This document shows, piece after piece, positions 56,481 through 64,000 of a DNA stretch of 64,000 nucleotides. The first letter of the stretch is position 1. Each line of letters starts with the position of its first letter. The DNA is from Mesorhizobium sp. (GTDB taxonomy: Bacteria; Pseudomonadota; Alphaproteobacteria; Rhizobiales; Rhizobiaceae), in the NCBI GenBank assembly GCA_022833215.1, contig JAIPUZ010000103.1, forward strand, positions 1 to 64,000, written 5' to 3'. A model generated the notes under the pieces. That model was not told the DNA's origin, ran no database searches, and was given only the letters and a program-made list of their open reading frames with translations. The translations under genes were made by a program, and so were the position numbers.

Positions 56481-57301
56481 CGGCTGATGGCGGCATTCAG
56501 TTCGCCGCCGAGGATGAAGATCGCCGAAAGGATGTAGAGGAACACGACGGCGATCATGATCGAAGCGAGGCCGGCATAGGTCGAGGCATAGGACGAGAAA
56601 TTGTCGATATAGGTGGCGAACACGATCGACCCGACAAACCATGCGACCAGCGTGAAGGCGATGCCGGGCAGGATGGACACGAAGGTGCGCCGCCCCGCCG
56701 GCAGCCAGACATGCACGGCGATCAGCCCGCCGATGATCACCGCGGCGGCGACCGTATAGCGCCAGAAGGTGATGGTGCCCATGTAGGGAGCGATCCATTC
56801 GAACCTCGCCTCGGCCAGCCGCGCCAGCAGCGGCGCGAAAACCAGAAGCACGCTGATGGCGAAGAAGACGGCCGATCCGATCAGCACGAAGACGAGGCTC
56901 TGAACCCGGCGGTAGATGATGCCCCGGTTTTCCGGAACGCGATAGGCGCGGTTGAGCGAGGTGCGCAGCGCCTCGATGCCGTTGGAGGCGAAGAACGCGG
57001 CCAGAACCACGCCATAGGTGAGAAGGTCCGTGCGCTGCACGGTGAGCACGTTCAGCACCTCGCGCGCGATCGGTTCGGCAATCTGCTCCGGCCATGTGTC
57101 GAAGACCAGATGCACTGCCGTATCCGCGAATGCCTGCGCGCCGAGAAAGGAGGCCAGCGTCGTGGCGAAGATCAGGAACGGGAACAGCGCCATCAGCGCG
57201 GAGATGGCCAGGTGACTGGCCATGGCCCATCCGTCGTCATTGTTGAAATGTCCGAGCGCGTCGTAGAGAACACGTTTGACGGCTGCGATCCTGCGTAGCA
57301 A
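56447..57301 (-). CDS. YihY/virulence factor BrkB family membrane protein
   Basis: A 284-residue protein with six hydrophobic segments; HFNNDDGWAMASHLAISALMALFPFLIF near 18-45, ALRTSLNRAYRVPENR near 105 and GGELNAAI near the end are YihY-family hallmarks. Often mislabelled ribonuclease BN. The start is TTG 57301, taken because the conserved N-terminus begins there; no upstream ATG is suitable. Function unknown, possibly envelope homeostasis. Confidence 0.85.
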   Translation of the reverse strand: MLRRIAAVKRVLYDALGHFNNDDGWAMASHLAISALMALFPFLIFATTLASFLGAQAFADTAVHLVFDTWPEQIAEPIAREVLNVLTVQRTDLLTYGVVLAAFFASNGIEALRTSLNRAYRVPENRGIIYRRVQSLVFVLIGSAVFFAISVLLVFAPLLARLAEARFEWIAPYMGTITFWRYTVAAAVIIGGLIAVHVWLPAGRRTFVSILPGIAFTLVAWFVGSIVFATYIDNFSSYASTYAGLASIMIAVVFLYILSAIFILGGELNAAISRYLEARARVGG

Positions 57302-57375
57302 TGGTACGTCCCGCGATTGAATCGAAGCCGCGAATATGGGAAGGGTTGGCCCCGAAAGACAAGCCCCGGGGACGA

Positions 57376-58215
57376 ATGGCCGGTCACACAGCAGACTTAC
57401 CCACCATCATCGTCACGGGGGCATCGTCCGGCATCGGGGCTCATTGCGCGCGTGCTCTGAAGGCGGCCGGCTGGCGCGTGTTCGCCACCGCGCGCAAGCC
57501 CAAGGACATCGAGGCGCTGCAGCGGGAAGGCTTCGAGGCATTCTATCTCGATTATCGCGAACCGGAATCGATCGCTGCGCTTGTGTCGGCCGTGATGGAG
57601 CGCACCGGCGGGCGGCTGGACGCGCTCTACAACAACGGCGCCCATGCGCAGGCCGGCGCGGTCGAGGATCTGCCGGTCGATGCGTTGCGCGAGCAGTTCG
57701 AGGCCAATGTCTTCGGCTGGCATGACCTCACCCGCCGCGTCCTGCCCGCGATGCGGGCGCAGGGCCATGGCCGGCTGGTGCATTGCTCTTCCATTCTCGG
57801 CCTGATGCCGGCGCGCCTGCGCGGTGCCTATTGCGCGTCGAAGCATGCGGTGGAGGGGCTGATGCTGGCGTTGCGCATGGAACTGGAGGGCAGCGGCATC
57901 CATGTCTCGCTGATCGAGCCCGGTCCCGTGACCTCCGGCATTCACAGGAACGGAATGCCCTGGTTCCTGAGACATGTCGACTACGGCAATTCGCATTACC
58001 GTGACGATTACCGGGCGCAGCTTGCGCAGGTCAGGGACGATGGCGAGAGGGCGCGGTCAGATCCGCAGGTCGTCTACAAGGCGCTCCGACATGCGCTTGT
58101 GTCGCGGAGCCCCCGCCCGCACTATGTGGTAACCATGCCTGCCAGGCTGGGCATGCTGATGAAGCGCCTGCTGCCTTCCGGCATGCTCTATCGAATCCTC
58201 TCGAAAGCGGCCTGA
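57376..58215 (+). CDS. Short-chain dehydrogenase/reductase
   Basis: A 279-residue classical SDR starting at ATG 57376 (MAGHTADLP). Cofactor loop TGASSGIG at 14-21, NNG near 86-88, catalytic Ser138/139, Tyr152 and Lys156 (YCASK). It probably oxidises or reduces a hydroxyl/keto group with NAD(P). The C-terminus (PARLGMLMKRLLPSGMLYRIL) is hydrophobic-basic and could touch membrane. Substrate unknown. Confidence 0.9.
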   Translation: MAGHTADLPTIIVTGASSGIGAHCARALKAAGWRVFATARKPKDIEALQREGFEAFYLDYREPESIAALVSAVMERTGGRLDALYNNGAHAQAGAVEDLPVDALREQFEANVFGWHDLTRRVLPAMRAQGHGRLVHCSSILGLMPARLRGAYCASKHAVEGLMLALRMELEGSGIHVSLIEPGPVTSGIHRNGMPWFLRHVDYGNSHYRDDYRAQLAQVRDDGERARSDPQVVYKALRHALVSRSPRPHYVVTMPARLGMLMKRLLPSGMLYRILSKAA

Positions 58216-58251
58216 CCGATACTGCCCGACACAGAAACCGGACATTTTTCC

Positions 58252-58443
58252 ATGACAACCGTCTTCAACATCATCGCCGTCATCTTCATGTTCGCTGTGG
58301 TCGTGGTTCTTATCCGCGGCCTCATCAACATGATGCGCGGCGGTTCGGGCAATACGTCCAACAAGCTGATGCAGGCGCGCATCATTCTTCAGTTCGTGGC
58401 GCTGGTTTTCCTGCTGCTCGCCGTCTATTTCGCTGGCAGATAG
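58252..58443 (+). CDS. Small twin-transmembrane (HIG1-like) protein
   Basis: A 63-residue protein with two membrane helices (about 4-25 and 43-60) joined by a Gly/Ser/Asn loop (MRGGSGNTSNKLMQARI). N-K-L-M-Q-A-R-I is the conserved core of the HIG1 domain/twin-membrane family. It lies 18 bases upstream of the cobalamin adenosyltransferase gene and is likely co-transcribed, an order seen in other rhizobia. Confidence 0.85.
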   Translation: MTTVFNIIAVIFMFAVVVVLIRGLINMMRGGSGNTSNKLMQARIILQFVALVFLLLAVYFAGR

Positions 58444-58461
58444 CATTTCCCGGAGCATGGC

Positions 58462-59043
58462 ATGGTCAGGCTGAACAAGATTTACACCCGCACCGGAGAT
58501 AAAGGCACCACCGGTCTCGGCAGCGGCGAGCGGCGGCTCAAATGCGACCAGCGGGTGGAGGCTTACGGCGCCGTCGACGAGGCAAACGCCTGCATCGGCA
58601 TGGCGCGCGTGCATACTGCCGCTTCCAGTCCAGACATCGACGCCATGCTCGGCCGCATCCAGAACGACCTGTTCGACCTCGGGGCCGACCTGTCGACACC
58701 CGACACCGGCAGGAAGCTCGACTATGAGCCATTGCGCATCGTCGCCTCGCAGGTCGAGCGTGTGGAGCGTGACATCGATCTCCTGAACAGGGATCTCCAG
58801 CCACTGCGCTCCTTCGTGCTGAACGGCGGCACGCCGGCTGCCGCCGCGCTGCATCTGGCCCGCACGGTCGCGCGCCGCGCAGAGCGCGAGATGGTGGCGC
58901 TGGCGCAGGTCGAGGGCGAGCATGTCAACCCGGAAGGCATCCGCTACATCAACCGTGTGTCGGACCTGCTGTTCGTGGCCGCAAGGGCGGTCAATGACAA
59001 CGGAAACGCCGATGTGCTATGGGTTCCGGGCAAGAACCGCTGA
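58462..59043 (+). CDS. Cob(I)alamin adenosyltransferase, PduO type
   Basis: A 193-residue five-helix adenosyltransferase. The ATP-binding N-terminus YTRTGDKGTTGLGSGERR and the later VERDIDLLNRDLQPLRSFVLNGGTPAAAALHLARTVARRAER segment are family signatures. It makes adenosylcobalamin (MMAB/PduO class). No cobalamin riboswitch or methylmalonyl-CoA mutase is nearby. Confidence 0.93.
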   Translation: MVRLNKIYTRTGDKGTTGLGSGERRLKCDQRVEAYGAVDEANACIGMARVHTAASSPDIDAMLGRIQNDLFDLGADLSTPDTGRKLDYEPLRIVASQVERVERDIDLLNRDLQPLRSFVLNGGTPAAAALHLARTVARRAEREMVALAQVEGEHVNPEGIRYINRVSDLLFVAARAVNDNGNADVLWVPGKNR

Positions 59044-59210
59044 GAGACCGTTCGTAGACTCTGTCGTAGCATCCCATCCGATGGCGTTTTCCGCGCTTCC
59101 GCTGCGCACCGACCGACAGCCGGCTGCTCTGCGGTTTCCGAAACCATCGCCGCACGGCTTGCCGGAGCGGGTTTCGAAACAGTCTGTGAGGCCGCGGTTG
59201 CAGGAGCCCC

Positions 59211-59981
59211 ATGTTCATTCCGCTGCATGACACCAACCGTCTGCGCTACATCAGGTTTCCCTGCGTCACAGTCGGGCTGATCGTGCTCAACATCCTCGTC
59301 TATTGCATGACCACGCTGGGCGGCGAGGATTTTTCCAATGCCGCCATGCTCGGCTTCGGCTTCATCCCTTCCGTGGTCCATCATTATGCCGAGCTGGCGC
59401 CGCAGTTCGTCGTGGTGCCGGAGCGCTGGAGCTACCTCACCTATTCATTCCTGCACCTCGATATCCTGCATCTCGGCGGCAATATGCTGTTCCTGTGGGT
59501 GTTCGGCGATAATGTCGAGGATGCCATGGGGCATCTGCGTTTTCTTGTCTTCTATCTGCTGAGCGCAGCGGCCGGCGCCCTCTTGCACGGGCTGGTGGCG
59601 TCGGAGTCGCAGGCGCCGCTGATCGGAGCCTCGGGCGCGGTGGCCGGCGTGGTGGTTGCCTATCTCCTGCTTTATCCGCGCAACAAGGTCTGGATACTTG
59701 CCTTTGCGCGCATACCCGTGCGCGTACCCGCCTGGTGGGCGCTGGCGGCGTGGGTTGCCCTGCAGTTCGTGATGTTCCTCGGCATGTCCGAGGATCAGAT
59801 CTCATGGGCCTGCCATGTCGGGGGCGTGCTCGCGGGTGCGGCGATGGTCGTTGTTTTCAAGCGCCGTGACGTGCCGCTGCTCGCGTCACCCGAGGCAGTC
59901 GCCGAAGACGCGACGTCCGCAACGGCCGGCAATGTGGAGGTTGCCGAAAGCAAGCCGGCTTCACGCTGGGGAAGACAGTAG
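59211..59981 (+). CDS. Rhomboid-family intramembrane serine protease
   Basis: A 256-residue membrane protein. Catalytic Ser141 in GASGAVAG and His202 in WACHVGGVLAGA form the dyad; HLGGNMLFLWVFG near 87-99 includes the conserved His/Asn oxyanion region. Six hydrophobic segments. It cleaves membrane-anchored substrates, unknown here. GCAGGAGCCCC precedes ATG 59211. Confidence 0.92.
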   Translation: MFIPLHDTNRLRYIRFPCVTVGLIVLNILVYCMTTLGGEDFSNAAMLGFGFIPSVVHHYAELAPQFVVVPERWSYLTYSFLHLDILHLGGNMLFLWVFGDNVEDAMGHLRFLVFYLLSAAAGALLHGLVASESQAPLIGASGAVAGVVVAYLLLYPRNKVWILAFARIPVRVPAWWALAAWVALQFVMFLGMSEDQISWACHVGGVLAGAAMVVVFKRRDVPLLASPEAVAEDATSATAGNVEVAESKPASRWGRQ

Positions 59982-60192
59982 CGCTGCGGCATTTCAACCG
60001 ATTTTGTTTGCACTGCACATATTGACGGGTCTGGAGGCCCAAACTACGGTTCCGCCCGCCTGCGGAAGCCCTCCCGCCACTACAGGTCGCCGAAAAGCGG
60101 TATATTGGCGCTGGAATGTCGGCTTTGGACAATTTTGACAGGGAAAGCGCTGTTATTGCGCCCCCAATGACATCTCGAGAGGTGAGTGCAAC

Positions 60193-60942
60193 ATGAAAGT
60201 TCTCGTCCCCGTCAAGCGGGTTGTAGATGCGAATGTGAAGGTTCGCGTGAAGGCGGACGGCTCGGGTGTTGAGCTTGCCAATGTGAAGATGGCGATGAAC
60301 CCGTTCGACGAGATCGCGGTCGAGGAGGCGATCCGCCTGAAGGAAGCCGGCAAGGTGACGGAGATCGTCGTCATCTCCATCGGCCCGCAGCAGGCGCAGG
60401 AAACGCTGCGCACGGCGCTGGCCATGGGTGCCGACCGCGCCATTCTGGTGAAGGTGGACGAGACGGTCGAGCCGCTTGGCGTCGCCAAGGTGCTCAAGGG
60501 CGTGGTCGAGGCCGAGCAGCCCGGTCTCGTCGTCATGGGCAAGCAGGCGATCGACGACGACAGCAACCAGACCGGCCAGATGCTGGCAGCGCTTCTGGGC
60601 TGGGCACAGGGCACCTTTGCCTCGAAGGTCGAGATCGACGGCGACAAGGCCAAAGTCACCCGCGAGGTTGACGGTGGGTTGCAGACGGTGGAACTGAAGC
60701 TGCCGGCCATCGTGACCACGGACCTTCGCCTCAACGAGCCGCGCTATGCTTCGCTGCCCAACATCATGAAGGCGAAGAAGAAGCCTCTGGACGAGAAGAG
60801 CCCGGCCGATTTCGGCGCTGATGTGGCACCGCGCCTGAAGGTTGTGAAGACCGAAGAGCCCGGCGGCCGCAAGGCGGGCGTCAAGGTTGGCTGCGTCGCC
60901 GAACTGGTGGACAAGCTCAAGAACGAAGCCGGCGTGCTCTAA
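60193..60942 (+). CDS. etfB: Electron transfer flavoprotein beta subunit
   Basis: A 249-residue Etf[20 protein letters not shown] at the N-terminus, [14 protein letters not shown] near 36-49, [22 protein letters not shown] (about 115-136, AMP binding) . With EtfA it carries electrons from acyl-CoA dehydrogenases to the quinone pool via ETF-QO. GAGAGGTGAG precedes the ATG; etfA follows after 21 bases. Confidence 0.97.
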   Translation: MKVLVPVKRVVDANVKVRVKADGSGVELANVKMAMNPFDEIAVEEAIRLKEAGKVTEIVVISIGPQQAQETLRTALAMGADRAILVKVDETVEPLGVAKVLKGVVEAEQPGLVVMGKQAIDDDSNQTGQMLAALLGWAQGTFASKVEIDGDKAKVTREVDGGLQTVELKLPAIVTTDLRLNEPRYASLPNIMKAKKKPLDEKSPADFGADVAPRLKVVKTEEPGGRKAGVKVGCVAELVDKLKNEAGVL

Positions 60943-60963
60943 GCGAAGCGGAAAGGGACAAAA

Positions 60964-61893
60964 ATGGCAATTCTTCTGATCGCAGAACATGACAACGCCT
61001 CGCTGTCGGACCAGACGGCCAAGGCGCTCTCCGCCGCTCTCCAGATCGGCTCCGACGTCGATGTTCTGGTCGCCGGCAAGGGCGCGAAGGCCGCTGCCGA
61101 CGCCGCTGCAAAGCTCAAGGGCGTGCGCAAGGTGCTGCTGGCCGAGGCCGACGAACTGGCCGAGCGTCTGGCCGAGCCGTATGCGGCACTGATCGTTTCG
61201 CTGGCCGGCAATTACGACACCATCGTCGCCCCGGCGACCTCTAGCGGAAAGAACGTCGCCCCGCGCGTTGCCGCCCTGCTCGACGTGGCGCAGATCTCCG
61301 AGATCATCGAGGTCGTGTCGCCCGACACCTTCAAGCGTCCGATCTATGCCGGCAACGCCATCCAGACCGTTCAGTCGACCGATGCCAGGAAGGTCATCAC
61401 CGTGCGCACCGCCTCCTTCCAGGCTGCGCCCGAAGGCGGCTCGGCCACGGTCGAGACGGCTGCGGCTGCCGCCAATCCCGGCGTGTCCTCCTTCGTCGAG
61501 AACAAGCTGTCGGAGAGCGACCGTCCGGAACTGACCTCCGCGAAGATCATCATCTCGGGTGGCCGCGCGCTGGGCTCGGCCGAGAAGTTCCAGGAGGTGA
61601 TCCTGCCGCTGGCCGACAAGCTGGGCGCCGCCGTCGGTGCCTCGCGCGCTGCCGTGGACGCCGGCTATGCGCCCAACGACTGGCAGGTCGGCCAGACCGG
61701 CAAGGTGGTCGCGCCCGACCTCTACATCGCCTGCGGCATCTCCGGCGCCATCCAGCATCTGGCCGGCATGAAGGACTCCAAGGTGATCGTCGCCATCAAC
61801 AAGGACGAGGAAGCCCCCATCTTCCAGGTGGCGGACTACGGCATCGTCGGCGATCTCTTCACCGTCCTGCCGGAACTCGAAAAGGCGCTTTGA
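60964..61893 (+). CDS. etfA: Electron transfer flavoprotein alpha subunit
   Basis: A 309-residue EtfA. The N-terminal AANH-like domain pairs with EtfB; the C-terminal FAD domain has [12 protein letters not shown] near 199, [45 protein letters not shown] near 222-266 and [22 protein letters not shown] near 279-300. Terminator follows at 61925. Confidence 0.97.
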   Translation: MAILLIAEHDNASLSDQTAKALSAALQIGSDVDVLVAGKGAKAAADAAAKLKGVRKVLLAEADELAERLAEPYAALIVSLAGNYDTIVAPATSSGKNVAPRVAALLDVAQISEIIEVVSPDTFKRPIYAGNAIQTVQSTDARKVITVRTASFQAAPEGGSATVETAAAAANPGVSSFVENKLSESDRPELTSAKIIISGGRALGSAEKFQEVILPLADKLGAAVGASRAAVDAGYAPNDWQVGQTGKVVAPDLYIACGISGAIQHLAGMKDSKVIVAINKDEEAPIFQVADYGIVGDLFTVLPELEKAL

Positions 61894-61924
61894 CCGCAAC
61901 ACGCAGAGCGTATTAAACTGTGAG

Positions 61925-61956
61925 GGACGGGGTAGACGAAGTCGCCCCGTCCTTTT
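61925..61956 (+). terminator. Intrinsic terminator of etfB-etfA
   Basis: GGACGGGG (61925-61932) and CCCCGTCC (61945-61952) form an 8-bp stem followed by TTTT. It is 32 bases after etfA and 40 before the next gene. Confidence 0.85.
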
Positions 61957-61995
61957 AGTTTGCGCTGCACAAATTTCAGTCAGACGGGGTCAGGA

Positions 61996-62874
61996 ATGAG
62001 CAAGATCGGAACGGTCGGCATCGTCGGGGCGGGACAGATGGGTGGCGGCATCGCCCATGTCTCCGCGTTGTCGGGCTTCGATGTGCTGGTTTACGACATC
62101 TCGTCGGACCGCATCGAGAAGGGGCTGGCCACGATCAGCGGCAACATGGCCCGGCAGGTGTCGTCGGGCAAGCTCGACGAGCAGGTGCGCAAGGATGCGC
62201 TATCGCGTATCTCCGCGGCCCACTCCATGTCCGATCTCGCCGCTGCCGACCTCGTCATCGAGGCTGCGACCGAGGACGAGGCGGTCAAGCGCAAGATCTA
62301 TGCCGAGCTTTGCCCGCAGCTGAACCCGACGGCGATCCTTGCCACCAACACCTCCTCGATCTCCATCACCCGGCTGGCCGCACAGACCGACCGCCCGGAG
62401 CGCTTCATCGGCATTCATTTCATGAACCCGGTTCCGGTCATGAAGCTGGTGGAACTGGTGCGCGGCATCGCCACGGAGGACCAGACTTTCGAGGCGGCCA
62501 AGGCTTATGTGAACAAGCTCGACAAGACGATCACGGTGTCGGAGGATTTCCCGGCCTTCATCGTCAACCGCATCCTTTTGCCGATGATCAACGAGGCCAT
62601 CTACACCCTCTATGAAGGTGTGGGCTCGGTGGAAGCCATCGATACGGCAATGCGGCTCGGCGCCAACCATCCGATGGGCCCGCTGCAGCTTGCCGACTTC
62701 ATCGGTCTCGACACCTGCCTGTCGATCATGCAGGTGCTGCATGACGGCCTTTCGGACTCGAAATATCGTCCGTGTCCGCTGCTGGTGAAATATGTCGAGG
62801 CCGGCTGGCTCGGCCGCAAGACCGGACGCGGATTCTACGATTACCGCGGTGAGCATCCGGTGCCGACGCGCTGA
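61996..62874 (+). CDS. hbdA: 3-hydroxybutyryl-CoA dehydrogenase
   Basis: A 292-residue NAD(P)-dependent 3-hydroxyacyl-CoA dehydrogenase starting at ATG 61996 ([18 protein letters not shown]). Rossmann motif GAGQMG at 11-16, NTSSISIT near 117, catalytic [10 protein letters not shown] near 137-146 and [14 protein letters not shown]. It acts in butanoate/PHB metabolism; etfBA next door is the common alphaproteobacterial order. A terminator separates them, so hbdA has its own promoter. Confidence 0.94.
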   Translation: MSKIGTVGIVGAGQMGGGIAHVSALSGFDVLVYDISSDRIEKGLATISGNMARQVSSGKLDEQVRKDALSRISAAHSMSDLAAADLVIEAATEDEAVKRKIYAELCPQLNPTAILATNTSSISITRLAAQTDRPERFIGIHFMNPVPVMKLVELVRGIATEDQTFEAAKAYVNKLDKTITVSEDFPAFIVNRILLPMINEAIYTLYEGVGSVEAIDTAMRLGANHPMGPLQLADFIGLDTCLSIMQVLHDGLSDSKYRPCPLLVKYVEAGWLGRKTGRGFYDYRGEHPVPTR

Positions 62875-62919
62875 GGCGTCATTCTCTCCGGATATTCGCC
62901 TGCCTTTGGGGGGAGGGGC

Positions 62920-63399
62920 ATGGCTGTTCGATGCAGATGGGTGCCGCTGGTCGCGGCGGGTCTGTGGATGTGGCCGACAGCGCCGGTCCCGGCGCAGACG
63001 AAGATCGGCGATGCCGACATGTCTGCGCTGGAGGGCAACTGTAACAGACTTGCCATAGGCGCCCTCGATCTTACGGATGCCTGCTCCGGGAAACTGTTGA
63101 GCGTCGCCTACCCCGACGGCCGGGTAGGCTTCTATTTCGTTCTGAATGACGGCAGGATCGTTACGTTCACGGGCATGGATGGCGACAATCCAACCCCCGA
63201 TACCGATGTCGTCAATCTGGACAGGCTGATCATGACGCGCACGGACACGCCCGACCAGCCGGACGTGTCCGATGCGTCGGGCACGTGCGCATTCGGAAAT
63301 CCGTTCAAGGGCGCGATGACGGTTTCATGCGAAGGCAGCCTGCCTGAGGGCATCGGCTTTGCCGGCAACTTCACGACGGACGGACAGCCGCCGAAATAA
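62920..63399 (+). CDS. Secreted protein of unknown function
   Basis: A 159-residue protein with a signal peptide of about 25 residues (MAVRCRWVPLVAAGLWMWPTA... ending PAQ). The mature part has four cysteines (GNC, DAC, GTC, SCEG) likely forming two disulfides and beta-rich segments such as GRVGFYFVLNDGRIVTFTG. No known family recognised. GGGGGAGGGGC stands before the ATG. Convergent with secA. Confidence 0.7.
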   Translation: MAVRCRWVPLVAAGLWMWPTAPVPAQTKIGDADMSALEGNCNRLAIGALDLTDACSGKLLSVAYPDGRVGFYFVLNDGRIVTFTGMDGDNPTPDTDVVNLDRLIMTRTDTPDQPDVSDASGTCAFGNPFKGAMTVSCEGSLPEGIGFAGNFTTDGQPPK

Positions 63400-63427
63400 A
63401 CGAAAGCGCGCATTTTCATGCGCGCTT
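63395..63427 (-). terminator. Intrinsic terminator of secA
   Basis: AAGCGCGCAT (63404-63413) and ATGCGCGCTT (63418-63427) form a 10-bp stem with loop TTTC; on the minus strand a TTTCGTTTATTT tract follows. It may also serve the convergent gene. Confidence 0.7.
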
Positions 63428-63468
63428 CCGGATAATGGATTTTGGCCTGTGGAAACGAACTGTGCCTG

Positions 63469-64000
63469 TCAGGCAAAAGCGCCGTGGCAGTGCTTGTACT
63501 TCTTCCCGGACCCGCAGGGGCATGCCTCGTTGCGGCTGACCTTGCCCCATGTCGCGGGGTCGGCCGGGTCACGGTCCTCGGGCGCGACCACAGCGGTCGT
63601 CTCCGTGCGCATCAGCACAGCCGAATCGCCGAAATCGTCCTCGCCGGTTGTGGCGTCGATGTGCTGGCCATGCGCCTCGGGCGCCTGCGGGGGAGGCGCA
63701 TCGGCGGCCTGCCGGACCAGTTCGACCCGCATGAGCTGTGCCGTGACGGCCTGACGCAGATTGCCGAGCATGGCCTGGAACAGCTCGAAGGCTTCGCCCT
63801 TGTATTCCTGCAGAGGATCGCGCTGGGCATAGCCGCGGAATCCGATCACCGAGCGCAGATGGTCGAGATTGACGATGTGCTCGCGCCACAGATGGTCGAG
63901 CGTCTGCAGAACGATGGAGCGCTCGACATAGTTCATCACGTCGGGACCGAAGCGCTCGGCCCGGTCTTTCGCAGCCGCGTCGGCGGCTTCGGTGATGCGC
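63469..64000 (-). CDS. secA: Preprotein translocase ATPase SecA, C-terminal part
   Basis: The frame is open on the minus strand from the window edge ([20 protein letters not shown]) to the stop at 63469. [28 protein letters not shown] is the SecA helical scaffold; [26 protein letters not shown] follows; the last 25 residues are the zinc-binding tail [17 protein letters not shown], which binds SecB or ribosomes. The N-terminal motor domains lie outside the window. The stop is followed by a good terminator. Confidence 0.97.
   Translation of the reverse strand, partial: RITEAADAAAKDRAERFGPDVMNYVERSIVLQTLDHLWREHIVNLDHLRSVIGFRGYAQRDPLQEYKGEAFELFQAMLGNLRQAVTAQLMRVELVRQAADAPPPQAPEAHGQHIDATTGEDDFGDSAVLMRTETTAVVAPEDRDPADPATWGKVSRNEACPCGSGKKYKHCHGAFA

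Noticed and set aside
55446..57230. 594-residue minus-strand frame containing part of YihY-like composition
   Set aside because: It overlaps the real YihY frame out of phase and is antisense to the EamA gene; the YihY motifs are in the other frame.
59857..61902. 681-residue minus-strand frame
   Set aside because: Antisense to etfB and etfA. Shadow frame.

Overview
The window is a high-GC alphaproteobacterial chromosome segment. Gene content and order point to the Hyphomicrobiales, most likely Phyllobacteriaceae (Mesorhizobium/Aquamicrobium-like). The markers are pckA / chvI-chvG-hprK-EIIA-HPr, hslU and hslV beside hisB-hisH-hisA-hisF-hisE-coaA, long-form pstC and pstA, and a PhyR-NepR-EcfG general stress locus. 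Genus is inferred, not proven.

Layout. 0-3.8 kb: the 3' tail of an IS3-type transposase, a cold-shock gene with its terminator and a small basic ORF, then small membrane and secreted proteins. 3.9-7.3 kb: an 1118-residue hybrid histidine kinase. 7.5-13.9 kb: PHO box and pstSCAB-phoU-phoB (phosphate uptake and its regulator). 13.8-18.8 kb: a ROK repressor divergent from a xylose-type ABC importer (xylF-xylH-xylG), with a 25-bp candidate operator between them. 18.9-29.8 kb: a stress-signalling island. It holds two HWE-type kinases, phyR, nepR, ecfG, a single-domain receiver, a Crp/Fnr regulator and a set of small envelope proteins, a diacylglycerol-kinase-like protein and a triple PRC-barrel protein. 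Eight sites of identical architecture (GGAAC-N17-GTT) stand in front of its genes, so the island looks like the sigma factor EcfG together with a compact set of its own targets.

29.9-40 kb: a small GNAT gene with a tandem copy broken by an in-frame TAG, a FemAB/CelD-like protein, tRNA-Leu(CAA), DedA, DsbB-like, flavin reductase, pyrF, hslU, two membrane proteins, a decayed GNAT half-gene, a GNAT gene and hslV. 40.1-45.6 kb: histidine operon with an inserted DUF2628 gene and an arginase-fold gene, ending in coaA. 45.6-53.1 kb: alkB, a BON-LysM protein, arfB, pckA, then the envelope/acid two-component system chvI-chvG and the regulatory PTS branch hprK-EIIA-HPr. 53.1-64 kb: HNH nuclease, alkA, gluQRS, EamA transporter, YihY, SDR, cobalamin adenosyltransferase, rhomboid protease, etfB-etfA, a 3-hydroxybutyryl-CoA dehydrogenase, a secreted protein and the C-terminal end of secA, cut by the window edge.

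A family of palindromic REP-like elements is scattered through the intergenic spaces. No CRISPR array, rRNA, prophage or complete insertion sequence was seen. Coordinates of starts were chosen by family alignment, Shine-Dalgarno sequence and overlap with the preceding gene; alternatives are stated where they matter.
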